A DNA stretch of 11,613 nt from Jimgerdemannia flammicorona (GCA_003990745.1 RBNI01006197.1:1-11613), one strand, 5' to 3'. Shown: positions 1-9,694, counted from the stretch's first letter. A program made the numbers and translations. Notes: generated by a model not told the origin, from the sequence alone.

Positions 1-2154
1 CTTGGACACATTGTATCAGCCAAAGGAATTCAAGTAGACCCAAGGAAAATACAAGCCATTGAACAGTGGCCTGTACCAGCAAACCTCACTGAACTCAGGT
101 CCTTCCTTGGTCTGGCTGGATACTACCATCGATTTGTTAAGAACTTTTCTGGTATTGCAGAATCTTTGACAAACCTCCTGTGAAAGGAACCCAACTCTGA
201 CCTCTATGTCCCCTACATCTGGGATGCCTTTTGTCAACAAGCTTTTCAAGAACTCAAGAACTGCCTGACCCATGCATCTGTCCTTAGAAACATGGACCCA
301 AACTTGAAGTTCACAGTCACTACAGATGTATCTAATTTTGCCATTGATGTAGTCATTTCTCAAGATGATGGTCAAGGACACTGACCTATTGCCTTTGAAT
401 CAAGAAAATTGTCCCCAGTGGAACAAAAGCTAGCTACTCACGAAAAGGAACTCCTGGCAATCATGCATGCCCTCAAGACCTGGCGACACTATCTAGAAGG
501 AGTTGAGTTTGACATGATCACTGATCACTGGTCCCTTCAGTACATCAACACTCAACCAATCCTTTCTTGCCAGCAAGCCAAGTGGAGCCAATTACTTCAG
601 ACCTTTACCCCAAACATCATCTACAAGCCCAGCAAAACTCTAGTTGTACCAGATGCACTGTCAAGAAGACCAGACCTTGCTGCAATCTTACAAGTCACTG
701 TGGCACCTGAATTCCTCAACCAGATCAAGAAGGCTTATGAACAAGACTCTCTGGTTCTACAAAGGAATACTAAGAAATTCAAGGAAAAGTACACCATCAA
801 GGACAATCTTGTGTACTATCAAGACAAAGTATATATTCCCACCAACTCTGAACTACAGTATAAGATCCTTCATGAACATCATGACTCCCCACTAGCTGGT
901 CACCTTGGAACAGAGAAGACCATCAAGAATATCCAACAAGACTACTACTGGCCAAACATGCTCAAGGAAATCAAGGAGTATGTCCAAAGCTATGATCTTT
1001 GCCAAAGAAACAAGTCAAGCAACCAAGCACCTGCTGGTCTTCTACAACCCTTGTTAATTCTAACCAAGAAGTTTGAACAAGTCACAATAGACTTCATTGT
1101 GCAACTCCCACGAACCAAAACAGGCTATGATGCTATTGTTGTATTTGTGGATCATCTCACCAAGATTACAATCGCCGAGCCAACTATAACCAATGCCACC
1201 ACCCCAGAAATTGCAAGAATCTTCTTCAAGACTGTCTTCTGCCATTATGGACTTCCCTGAGTAATTATCAGTGACCGCAACCCCAAGTTCACAAGTTACT
1301 TCTGGCAAGCACTCTTCAAGACCCTTGGAACCCAAATTGCTATGTCCACTGCCTTCCATCCTCAAACTGATGGACAGACTGAGCGAATGAACAGAACATT
1401 TGAACAAATGCTCAGAAACTATGTGTCTTATGAGCAAGATGATTGGGACCACTATCTGACCTATGCTGAGTTCACCTACAACAATGCCAACCAATCATCA
1501 ACTGGCCTTTCCCCATTCTAGCTACTTCATGGTCAAAACCCCAAGACCCCTGCAAGTCTAGTCTAATTTCAGCAATCCAGTCACACTCAAGTCCCCACAG
1601 CCCAGAACCTTATTGACAAAATGGATTCCCTTCTCAAGATCGTCACTACAAACCTGCAAAAGGCTCAGTAACATCAAGCTAAGTATGCAGACAAGAAGCG
1701 GCGAGATGTCATATACAATATTGGTGATATGGTTCTACTCAAAGCCGACAACATCAAGGTTCAATCTCAAGTCAACCACCAGTCAGCCAAATTCCAGCCC
1801 AAGTACCTTGGACCCTTCGAAATCACCAAGCAAGTCTCTACCTGGTCTTACTGTCTCAACTTGCCAACAACCATGCATATACACCCCGTATTCCATGTGT
1901 CACAACTCAAGGCCTGGAACCAGTCACCCCCATACCCTGGCCGAATTCCAACACCATCAGCACCAGTCATAGTTAAAGACCACATTGAGTATGAAGTTGA
2001 AAAAATCTTAGACAAGCAAGTTCGATACCATCGCATAGAATACCTAGTCAAGTGGATAGGTTACCCTGAATATGATGCCACTTGGGAACCTGCCATCAAT
2101 CTCAAGAACTCTCAAGACCTCATCTAAGAGTTCGAGCAAAAAGGAACTCATTGA
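1..2154 (+). pseudogene. pol: gypsy pol remnant: RT end, RNase H, integrase, chromodomain
   Basis: One frame runs from base 1 with no frameshift. The RT tail ([10 protein letters not shown]) is followed by RNase H with Asp at 325, Glu at 448 and Asp at 523 (TDH). Integrase follows, with zinc-finger His at 880 and 901, then catalytic Asp 1090, Asp 1273 and Glu 1381, which gives the canonical D-x35-E spacing. The GPY/F motif (LGPF) is at 1807-1818. A C-terminal chromodomain from about 1984 keeps cage aromatics Tyr 1990, Trp 2053 and Trp 2083; in this family it tethers integration to modified histones. Stops lie at 181, 382, 1258, 1519, 1564, 1669 and 2125. Each is explicable as CGA to TGA, CAG to TAG or CAA to TAA. 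The first zinc-finger Cys is Tyr (TAT at 991). The chromodomain reads on past the stop at 2125 to a TGA at 2152, so the original end may be there or beyond. Confidence 0.93.
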
Positions 2155-2454
2155 CTGCTCATGAGGTTCTCTTATTGGATAGTAGACAACCTACTGTGCT
2201 GATCAGGTACATTACACATCAGGGCTCTCTAAGGGATACAGTATCAGAAACAAGAGATACAGAAGAACTCTATAAATCCTACAACCAATGAGGTTCGAAC
2301 CAGTTCTCATCTGATCAAGATGATACTTTGGCCCTCACCTTATACAAGGACAGCCAATCTTTACCAATGAGTCAATATATTTAATTTGAGATTTCTTTTA
2401 GTCTTATTGTTTATTATGTGTAACTTTGAGAATTCAACGAGAATGTTGATTCTT
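2155..2454 (+). other. gypsy 3' untranslated stretch
   Basis: These 300 bases between the chromodomain and the polypurine tract carry no frame I can recognise. Short open stretches in two frames have no motif and look accidental. It most likely represents the 3' untranslated part of the element's internal region. It keeps a few CpG, like the rest of the gypsy element. Confidence 0.6.
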
Positions 2455-2467
2455 AAGGAGGGGGAGA
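2455..2467 (+). other. polypurine tract (plus-strand primer)
   Basis: A thirteen-base all-purine run, AAGGAGGGGGAGA, sits immediately before the TG of the LTR. In LTR retrotransposons this tract resists RNase H and primes plus-strand DNA synthesis, which defines the first base of the LTR. Its exact abutment with TGTAACA fixes the LTR start at 2468. Confidence 0.88.
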
Positions 2468-2721
2468 TGTAACATTTTAGCATAGTTTATTTTTTTTCTC
2501 CATCTTTCTTGAATATTCTATAACCTTCCGGCACTTTCCACATACTTAGAAATCCCCTTCTTAGCACCGAGTATTAACTAGTACTTATTTAGTTAGTCAC
2601 TGAATGTCCTGGAAACTTATAGAACTTTATTTGTCATCATTTGTCATCTTTGCCAAGAACTTTCCTCTTGACATTTTCCTTTGATTTCTCAGATCCTTCT
2701 GGATCCTTCTTTTAGATCTTG

Positions 2722-2729
2722 TATAAATA
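2722..2729 (+). promoter_or_regulatory. LTR TATA box
   Basis: TATAAATA lies two-thirds of the way along the LTR, just upstream of the polyadenylation signal. This is the usual place for the element's core promoter at the U3/R boundary. In the 3' LTR it would drive transcription outward into the LINE. Confidence 0.7.
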
Positions 2730-2746
2730 TCTCCTTTGTTCTCATG

Positions 2747-2752
2747 AATAAA
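2747..2752 (+). promoter_or_regulatory. LTR polyadenylation signal AATAAA
   Basis: A perfect AATAAA follows the TATA box by 18 bases and lies 119 bases before the LTR end. The position fits 3' end formation of the gypsy transcript in R. Confidence 0.65.
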
Positions 2753-2882
2753 GCTTCAGAATATTTTCTCTCAGAAATCCTTCAAGAACACTTGAACTCT
2801 TAGTATCTCTTCGAGCTACTTAGGATTACCAGAACTAGTTGCTTCCTCAATTAGAAACTAGAACTGTTACATAAGTGATATA

Positions 2883-3887
2883 GTGGAGGGGTGGGCAAAG
2901 GCTTGGAAGGCTTTTGTAGAGTCAACACACTTGGAGGTAGTGGATGGGAAGTGGATTCAAGTGAACAAGGGGCAGTAGGAAAGAGCTCAGAGATATAAGC
3001 ATCAGAAGGAGCTGCTAGCTAAGCTAGATGGTGGACCTTGGGAAGATACAGGTAGAATAGTAGAGGTGTGGGGTACTAAAGCAAGTATCTGGGCCAGCAA
3101 GATTGGCAGGAGTGCAGGGAAGGTGGCAGAGGAGGACAGGAAAGTAACTGGTGATAACTTGTATACTAATGGTACATTTGAGATCTGGGAGGAGGAATGG
3201 AAGAGATTGCCTATCTCTACTCCTCTTATCAGGTGAGGTCCAGCTTCCTGAAGCAGGGGGGTTGAGGATATTCCAATGAGGGGGGCTCAGAGAGTACAGT
3301 TTGGAGTTCTGGAAGTGGCAAATGGGGGACATATAGTAGCAGTTAGAGAGGAGGAGCTAGTGGATGTCCCAGAGGTGTGGGATGAGTCTGTGAGTACTGG
3401 GGCTGACACAACAATATTAGATAGAGGGAGACCAGTGACTTCTGGAGAGAAGGAGATGGGGAACCTACTTTGGATGTGCAGGATAATGAATAATCTGGTA
3501 GCTGAAGAGTTGGGAGAGGTGGACCTGAGAGTAATGAGTGATGAGCATTAGATGCAGATCCTGCAGGAGGATGGTATGGAGTTGGAATTGAAGGCAGAAA
3601 TCCTTGTAGTGTATCTAAAGAAGAAAGAGTATGAGGTAGATAAGGAGTGGGAGGCAGAGCTAGTAGGGGTTGCTGGTGAGAGAGCTAAATACTGCTGAGA
3701 CAAGCATCATGGATTGTAGCTCTGGCAGGAGGTCTGCCTAGAGTACTAAGAGGAGTTTGAGAAGAAGGTGGATGGGGAGATGAATGAGCTATTAGCTAGA
3801 CTGGAGGCTCAGAGGACTGAAGAGGAGAAGGTGACAGTGAAACATAATCTAGACTTGGCACAGGAAGAGATGAACATGAAGCAGTAG
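2883..3887 (+). pseudogene. LINE ORF1 remnant, coiled-coil-like
   Basis: A single frame runs from 2883 to a stop at 3885, interrupted by stops at 2976, 3234, 3249, 3549 and others. Residues are mainly Glu, Lys, Gly and Val. The last third (about 3590-3885) is dense in Glu, Lys and Leu, for example EEFEKKVDGEMNELLARLEA, and reads like a coiled coil. That fits LINE ORF1 proteins, which often trimerise and bind element RNA. No zinc knuckle or RRM is visible in what remains. Assignment as ORF1 rests mainly on its position directly upstream of the endonuclease and on the shared strand and composition. The N-terminus is absent because the LTR boundary falls there. Confidence 0.65.
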
Positions 3888-3918
3888 GGATAGACTGGAT
3901 AATATACCATATTTCATT

Positions 3919-6900
3919 ATGAATAGTATAATTAATATTTTCTTATTGAATGTGAATGGGTTACAGGGCACTTCTCAATGTAGAAACATTTTTTCTTGGC
4001 TGAAGAGATTGGAGGCCAATCTCTTTCTCTTGCAGGATGTCAGGTGTGAGGATGATTTGGATAGGCTGGAATGGATGGTGAGGTAGTTTGAAAGGACAAG
4101 ATTGGGATTCTGGTCCAAAAGAGCTGAGGAGAGATACAGGATATGAGGAGCTGGGGGGATAGATTGGTCTGGGGAGAGTGGATATATACAGGTTGGGAGC
4201 TGGTCACTGTAGGCTCCTGTTACTGCCCTGCTGTATAGAGTGAGTATGTGGATTGGGTGAAGAGTCTCCAGGAGAGTGGGGTCCTTGTGAAGGCTGGGAT
4301 GGATATACTTGGTGGTGACTTCAATATGGTCCAGGATGTACTGGTGAATAGAACAGATAGTGGAAGGGGAGCTGAGAGTAGGAGTGGAGGGTTGGCAGCA
4401 TGAGAGGATGTGGAAAGGCTAAGTACTCTGATAGATGCTGATAGAGAGTATTGGGGGGATAGAAGGGTATACACACACTGGACCGGGGGCCTAGAGATGA
4501 GGATTGACTGGATGTTGATGGCCAGCTACTGGGGCTTGGATGTTTGGAAGTCACTGGAAGTGGAATGGTGTCCTTGATTGGATCATTGGAGGTTATTAGG
4601 GCAGAGATATTTTGGGGAGAGTGGGGATGGGTCTGAACATTGGCACCTTAATTTTTTATTGTTAGATAATAGGATCTGGTAGAATGTGTAGGTGGAAGAC
4701 ATTCAATTGAGGATAGAGAGCTGGAGGCAGGAAGGTGCCCCAGTTGATATTAGGTGGATGAGGATGAAAGCGATGGCTAGGGTCTACTGGAGTGAGGCTG
4801 ACAGAGAGGCTGAGAAGCAGAGGAGGCAATGGGTAAGATGGACTTCTGTTAGACTGACCAGACTCTTGGAGGACTAGGCAGGGCTAGCAATGGGGATAGA
4901 AGGGTGAGAGGATTAGAGATTGATGAGGGTGAAAATGGAGATTAGAGAATAACAACAGATGCTGCAGGATGAGGGAGAAGCAAGAGTGCAGAGCTTGGTG
5001 GCACAGCTTTATTGGTAGGAGTTAGAGGAAGGGAAGAGGTCCTCTAAGTATCTCATGAGGGCTCTTTAGGCAAGAAGGGTACAGTAAAGGTGGGAGAGAG
5101 TGGTTGACTCTGATGGTATACTGATGCATGGTATATAAGATATTCTTGGTTCATTAAAGGAGCGATGGAGTGGATTGTGGAGTGAGGAGGAGAGTGGGGC
5201 AGATGCTGATGCCATTGACTGGGTATTGGAGGATTGGCACCCTCCTCAAGCAGATGGGCTGGGTGACTTAGTGTTGCCAGTACAAGAGGAAGAGATCTGC
5301 CAGGTTCTTGCCATGACAACTCCAGGTACAGTACCCGGGGAGGATGGTCTGCCCTGAAACTTCTGGAAGAAGATGGTAGGGGTCCCAGAAGTTCTGGAAG
5401 AGATGATGGCATTGTGTGACTTTATATTATAGACAGAGAGATGGGTGGGGGAATAGGATCTGGGACTGGTGACACTGCTTTACAAGAACAAAGAAAGGAG
5501 AGAGAACTGGAAGAACTGGTGGCTGATTATACTGCTGGACATGGACAGAAAGTTGGTGACTAAGGTGGTGGTTGTGAGGCTACAGAAGGTGGTCCAGCAA
5601 GTCTTGGGTGTTGAGCAGAGGGGCTTTATAGGAGGCTGGCTTATTAGGGATGGCACAGCTTGGGTATATGGAGTTATTGAAGGGGCATGAGCCTATGGAC
5701 TAGATGGGCAATTGGTCTTCTTAGACCAAGAGAAGGCTTATGACAGGATATAGTGAGTCTGGCTGGCAAAAGTATTGAATAGAACTGGAGTACTGCACCA
5801 GTTCCGGTCAGCAATGATCAGTCTACTGGAAAGGAGTAGGGCTGCACTCATATGTAATAGACATAGAGGGGTATTATTTCCCCTGGGTAGGAGTGTGCCC
5901 CAGGGGGACCCCCTGTCCCTCATTCTATATACTCTTTCCCTGGAGCCTCTAATGGACAGAATTAGATAGAAGATAGTGGGGCTCTCTATCTTTGGAATTG
6001 GGTGGAAAGTTGGGGCCTTTGCAGATAATATAGTGGTTGGCCTGGGGTCTATTGTGGATGTTGAGGAGCTCAAGAAGACAGTGGAGTAGTATGAGGAGAA
6101 CTCTGGAGCTAAACTTAATTGGCATAAGTGTGAAACAATAGTGTTGAGCAATAGCCTAGCAGGAGGGAGTGTTATCAGAACAATTGTCCCTACTAGTGAT
6201 ACTTGGGTATTTATTTATCAGTATATGGGTCAGTACTACCTATAAATTGATAGAAACAGAGGGTTGAAATCTGGGGGGAGGCCCTGTGGAGCTGGGGGGA
6301 TTGCCATTTATCTTTAGTGAGATATGTCTCAATTTTGAATATCTATTGGCTACTGAAGTTGTGGTATCTGGCTTATTATTTGGACTTCTCAGCCTAGGTA
6401 GTGAAATAATTGTTGAAGCTGACCAAGGAGTAGATCTGGACTGGAAGAAGGAGTCAGATTAGTTGAGAGGTCTTATCCTTACTGGTGGCAAGAGGAGGGA
6501 TTGGGCTGGTTAACTTTTCAAAGTAGCTAACTGCTTGAGAGCATAGTGATTGAAGAGAGCAGTGAAATTGAGAGGGAGCAGTTGGGTTCCCCTATTATAG
6601 AAGGTCTGGAAGATGAGATCCTCATCAAGAGGCTCAATAGATGATCTCTTATTGTTGGTTGGGCTTTGGAAGACTGAACAATTGCAATATAAAGACTTCT
6701 GGTGGGGAGTAGTAGAGAGGGTACACCACATTAGAATTCATTGACAGGGTAATGGAGGGGAGGTGGCTTGGGCCCTGGCAATGTGGAGTTGGGATCAAGT
6801 GCTGCTGAGAGGTGTTCTCTTGGTTGAGTTTGGCATTAGTAATGAGATAAACTGCCAAAGGGGACAAGGCCAGGATCTGTGGCCTAGTGGATGACAGAGA

Positions 6901-7483
6901 GTTGGTATTAGCTGGTATAGTATGTAGGCCTAGAGTGCTGAGGTGTGAAGGTGGATACCACCAAAGTACTGGCTAGTCTGGTGATGCATATTGAGGAGAA
7001 ATGTAATGCTCAACTTCCACTTGGGTCACCTTATTGAGGGGGTTGCTTCAACTATAAGGAGTGCTACAACATGGAGCAAGAAGGAGGATATGTGCAGATG
7101 CCTGAACATTGGCTAGGAGAGTATGAGATACTTAGTGACTTCTGACAGACTGTTGGAAATTGCTTGGAGGTAGTGTGTCAGGGTGATGGCACACAGGGTT
7201 GGTGGGAAGATCTGAGGGATAGACTGATGGGGGGGATGAGAAAGGAGTGGCTTACCTTAGGCTGGGCTTTGGCAATCTGAGTAGGGTTGACCAATCACTG
7301 GCTATTTGTTTTTGAGGATGGGAGGAGACTTGGCTTGGGGAATCAGTTGTTGTATTGGCATAGCCTTATGGAAGACACCTTGACAGGCTGGTGGCTTGGT
7401 TGGGGGCTGCAGGGTGGTTGAAGGCATTGCTTAGTGGAGAGGATCTGTAGGCAGAGTGGGGAGAGGGTTGGAGTAGTGAGTAA
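3919..7483 (+). pseudogene. LINE ORF2 remnant: endonuclease + reverse transcriptase
   Basis: ATG at 3919 opens an exonuclease/endonuclease/phosphatase domain: NVNGL at 3949, LQD at 4033 where the family has LQE, GGDFN at 4311, RIDWML near 4506, and Asp-His at 4581/4584. This domain nicks target DNA. Reverse transcriptase follows: PGTVPGEDGLP near 5325, LVTLLYKNK near 5463, FLDQEKAYDR with catalytic Asp 5724, PQGDPLS at 5898, and FADN at 6018 where the catalytic motif should be FADD. Past the RT, GGIGL near 6494 matches the usual C-terminal segment. Frames change near 4150 (frame 1 to 3, inside a G-run) and between about 6230 and 6284 (frame 3 to 2). In-frame stops are numerous, such as 4401, 4575, 5751 and 5754. 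The 3' limit is approximate. Confidence 0.9.
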
Positions 7484-7577
7484 AAAGATAACCTTTATTT
7501 ATAGTGATGTGGAGAAGGGCTCCCCTATGGGAATTGAGTAGGGGGAGGTGATACTGTAAACTTATTAATAGATTGGT

Positions 7578-7583
7578 AATAAA
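7578..7583 (+). promoter_or_regulatory. LINE polyadenylation signal AATAAA
   Basis: AATAAA lies 22 bases upstream of the first A of the tail, the normal spacing for cleavage and polyadenylation. This supports the A-run being a copied mRNA tail. Confidence 0.75.
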
Positions 7584-7604
7584 TGGCAGAGTCCAAGTAA
7601 CTAT

Positions 7605-7628
7605 AAAAAAAAAAAAAAAAAAAAAAAA
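7605..7628 (+). repeat. 24-A tail marking the LINE 3' end
   Basis: An uninterrupted run of 24 adenines follows the LINE coding region and its AATAAA. Target-primed reverse transcription copies the poly(A) of the element RNA into the genome, so this marks the insertion junction. An unbroken run beside so degenerate an element may reflect slippage maintaining its length. Confidence 0.85.
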
Positions 7629-8598
7629 GGCTACTATTTCCTTCATCCACAATTTCTTCTCTTGTCTGAGCAGCCTCTTCAATTCTTCCACCTCCTGCTA
7701 GATTCATTGAGCTCTCTAATATCCTTCCTCACTATCATCTAAAGATTCAGTTCACCTCTCTAATAGCCTCTTCAACCTTTGTGAGGTCCATCTTATACAA
7801 CTCCTCCTCTGAGTCTCTCTCTCTCTCTCAGCCTCACTCCAGAACTGCTGAACATTAGATTTCAAATACTGCTAATGATCTCTAATCTCCAACACCTGTG
7901 TCCTCTAGCTAACAATCCTAGTGCTAATATCTACTACTCATTTATCTCATAAGGTATATTCTCCCAGCAATGAATTATTCAGATACCAATATCCAGATCT
8001 CTCCTTACTTTTCCCAAACCTTCTACAGTCCAGCAAATCCCAGTGATCAGACTAAGGACACCAAACTATCTTAAGAGAACTTCAGATATCTGCTCCCCAA
8101 TACTCAGCAGTTAATATCTAGTTGATCCTCAATCCCAGCCCAATCACTCAGTAAGTATAGACCCAGTGGTCTCTCTACCTAAGTCACCCTGCATCCACTA
8201 GTGAGCTCAATCTCTCAATCTCCTCCCAGTCTTCTATCTTCTTACTTCTATCCATCATCCCCCTCCCTTCATCAGTTCTGTTCAGTAGCTTATTATATAT
8301 TATATTAAAGTCACTCTCCAGACAGTCAATTCTCTCTACTAACATAACTCTAGTATCTTGTAGTCCCCTTATCTACTCAATACACTTCTCTCTTTCTGCT
8401 GGGTAATAATATAACTCAACAGTTAAGAGGCTTCAGCCTGACCTCCTCCACACTCCCCATACTACTCTGCTCTCCTGATATCCAATGTCTTTAATATCCC
8501 TCTTACTCTTCCTAATCAGAATTCCCACCTAATCCTGCCACACAGCCACACCTCTCCATTCTCTTATCCAATCCTGCCTATTTAAGCCAGTATCATAG
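7629..8598 (-). pseudogene. Second LINE fragment, inverted: endonuclease and linker
   Basis: Read on the minus strand, this pyrimidine-rich stretch matches the endonuclease part of the first LINE. A GDFN-like SDFN at about 8307-8315 is followed by the shared LLNRTDEGRG and ERLSSLVDAG. WCP, a stop, then SDHW lies near 8043-8056. Towards 7800 comes a stretch matching the post-endonuclease linker of the first LINE near 4786-4850 (GGAGTGAGGCTGA, CAGAGGAGG, TAAGATGGAC). Coverage corresponds roughly to 4060-5050 of the first copy and ends at the first LINE's poly(A). The two are diverged relatives, not recent duplicates. It contains no CpG, and has many stops and shifts. It keeps SDH where the first copy has LDH. 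Confidence 0.78.
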
Positions 8599-8663
8599 TG
8601 TAAGCATACAATCAAAATCATATATCACTCTCAGAACAAATCTGAAAATTACATACAAGATTA

Positions 8664-8775
8664 CAAAGCTGAGTCAAACTAAAGTCAAAGAGCATAAAAC
8701 TGAGTCAACTTAAAGTCATAGAATATAAGATTTATATAAACAAAATCTTATTAATCAGGACTAAATATATATATA
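8664..8775 (+). promoter_or_regulatory. Copy A leader: paired TGAGTCA sites and TATA
   Basis: TGAGTCA occurs at 8670-8676 and 8701-8707, exactly 31 bp apart, as in copy B. A TATATATATA run at 8766-8775 stands about 80 bases before the ATG at 8855. TGAGTCA is the classic Gcn4/AP-1 bZIP half-site pair. A regulatory role is inferred from position and from preservation in a copy that has otherwise decayed. Confidence 0.5.
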
Positions 8776-8854
8776 CCAAGTACTCAGATATATCAAAATA
8801 GAGAACTACAATAAACCAAACAAACAACTACAACTCTTGAACATATACCCAACC

Positions 8855-9668
8855 ATGACCACTGAGATCCACAACTATATCTATACTAATATTTGGAATA
8901 CCATTATCAACCAAGCCATACCTCCTCTACCTCTCATAAATATCCATAGCCTAGCACCTCTCTACTTCATAGAAGCCTGATAGAATGCCCTGAATATACT
9001 CAGTAAAGCCTACTGAATTGGACAAATCTCAAGCTACTATCAGATCAGTTATCTCTTAGAGAATATAGTTAAACACTACCATAATACAGATATTACCCAG
9101 ATATCTCAATACCAGAAACTCATTACCTGCAAATACTAAGAACTCTTTTATGAGTATAGTACCTTTATTCTCTACCTCTGAGTTATTACTATTGAAATGG
9201 TTGCCACTCTGTCCTATGGCCAAATCAATGACATAGTATAAGAACTCAACTACAAGTACATTAAGTACATCCAAATCATAGACAGAACCTTTCTACATCT
9301 CAATAACTATATCTTACAAATATCTCAAGTTAGATATATTATACAATATAATCTAGTTCAATAATGATGAAGCAGAAGATAACAATCCCTTTAATACTGA
9401 TATGATCTCTAGCCAAGAATCCCTATCAGCTCTAATCACTTTGCCAACCTTGCTGATGAATATATAATAGTTTATAACTACCTATGAGACCTATTGGGAT
9501 AATGATCACTAGTATAAATACTAATCTGTATTTATATCTAATTACTTTAACTATAATAAAGAGACCAGAGAATATAACCTATATCTCTAGATAACTCTTG
9601 AGATCAAATCAACAATCCCATCTCTTGAGTATAAATGAAATGAATCATAGTTATCAGCCTACTATAAC
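8855..9668 (+). pseudogene. Unknown gene, copy A, 3' truncated
   Basis: The ATG at 8855 opens the same reading as copy B: MTTEIHNYIYTNIWNTII here against MTIEIYNHIRADIWNTIV in B. I do not recognise the family. It is broken by TGA-TAG at 8978-8983 (CGA-TGG in B), TGA at 9014, TAA at 9137 and 9239 (both CAA in B), TGA at 9179, TAG near 9353, TAA at 9522 and TGA at 9636, plus an 11-base deletion near 9336. It is nevertheless intact at two places where B is broken: CAA at 8912 (TGA in B), and the two bases B has lost near 10183. The gene is cut off at the junction with copy B. It cannot encode a full protein. Confidence 0.75.
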
Positions 9669-9694
9669 TGTAAGCGCACAACCTCCAAGCTACA

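Larger units (their letters stand above)
1..2871 (+). mobile_element. Ty3/gypsy chromovirus, 3' half with 3' LTR
   Basis: This is the downstream part of an LTR retrotransposon, running off the left edge of the window. The order reverse transcriptase, RNase H, integrase, GPY/F, chromodomain, polypurine tract, LTR is diagnostic of chromoviruses in the Ty3/gypsy group. The 5' LTR, primer-binding site, gag and protease lie outside the window. CpG dinucleotides are still present (about twenty by eye), unlike in the LINE that follows, so this element looks younger than its neighbour. It is not autonomous, because pol carries seven in-frame stops and a damaged zinc-binding motif. Confidence 0.93.
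2468..2871 (+). repeat. 3' long terminal repeat of the gypsy element
   Basis: The 404-bp LTR starts TGTAACA directly after the polypurine tract and ends TGTTACA, a perfect 7-bp terminal inverted repeat with the standard TG...CA ends. Inside are a TATA box (2722-2729) and a polyadenylation signal (2747-2752), in the order expected for U3 and R. The 5' partner is outside the window, so LTR divergence cannot be read here. The five bases after it (TAAGT, 2872-2876) are the candidate target-site duplication. Confidence 0.9.
2872..7628 (+). mobile_element. Degraded non-LTR (LINE) retrotransposon, 5' part missing
   Basis: Two consecutive coding regions, ORF1 and ORF2 (endonuclease plus reverse transcriptase), are followed by AATAAA and a 24-A tail, which is the plan of an apurinic-endonuclease LINE. 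The first visible codon frame starts at 2883 without an ATG, only 12 bases after the gypsy LTR. The LINE is therefore either split by the gypsy insertion or 5' truncated beside it. The plus strand is strikingly rich in G and A. By eye I found only about five CpG (near 4482, 4771, 5163, 5336 and 5805). Dozens of stops and several frameshifts, often at G-runs, show that it is long dead. Its clade (Tad1-like or another) cannot be settled by eye. Confidence 0.88.
8599..9668 (+). repeat. Repeat unit copy A (heavily mutated)
   Basis: This unit starts TGTAAGC and aligns almost end to end with copy B (9669-10775). It contains the leader with 31-bp repeats, the TATA box, and the first three-quarters of the unknown gene. 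It has not a single CpG by eye, and abundant TA. Its coding stretch ends in mid-gene exactly where copy B begins. Compared with B it lacks roughly 44 bases in the leader and 11 bases inside the gene near 9336. Confidence 0.85.

Noticed and set aside
16..381. Minus-strand open frame of 121 codons
   Set aside because: It is antisense to gypsy RT and RNase H and has no recognisable content.
1060..1494. Minus-strand open frame of 144 codons
   Set aside because: It lies opposite the integrase core, which has clear catalytic residues on the plus strand, and it shows no motif of its own.
181..2127. Alternative genetic code to explain in-frame stops
   Set aside because: TGA, TAG and TAA all occur, each as a one-step transition from Arg or Gln codons, and the other elements show the same decay.
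5738..6151. Minus-strand open frame of 137 codons
   Set aside because: It is the complement of the LINE reverse transcriptase core, and is open because the purine-rich sense strand gives few stops on the other side.
7431..7707. Minus-strand open frames with a poly-Phe stretch
   Set aside because: The Phe run is the complement of the LINE poly(A) tail, joining two unrelated elements.
7811..7828. TC dinucleotide run as a functional microsatellite
   Set aside because: It is short, lies inside the purine-rich (antisense) LINE fragment, and is expected from that composition.
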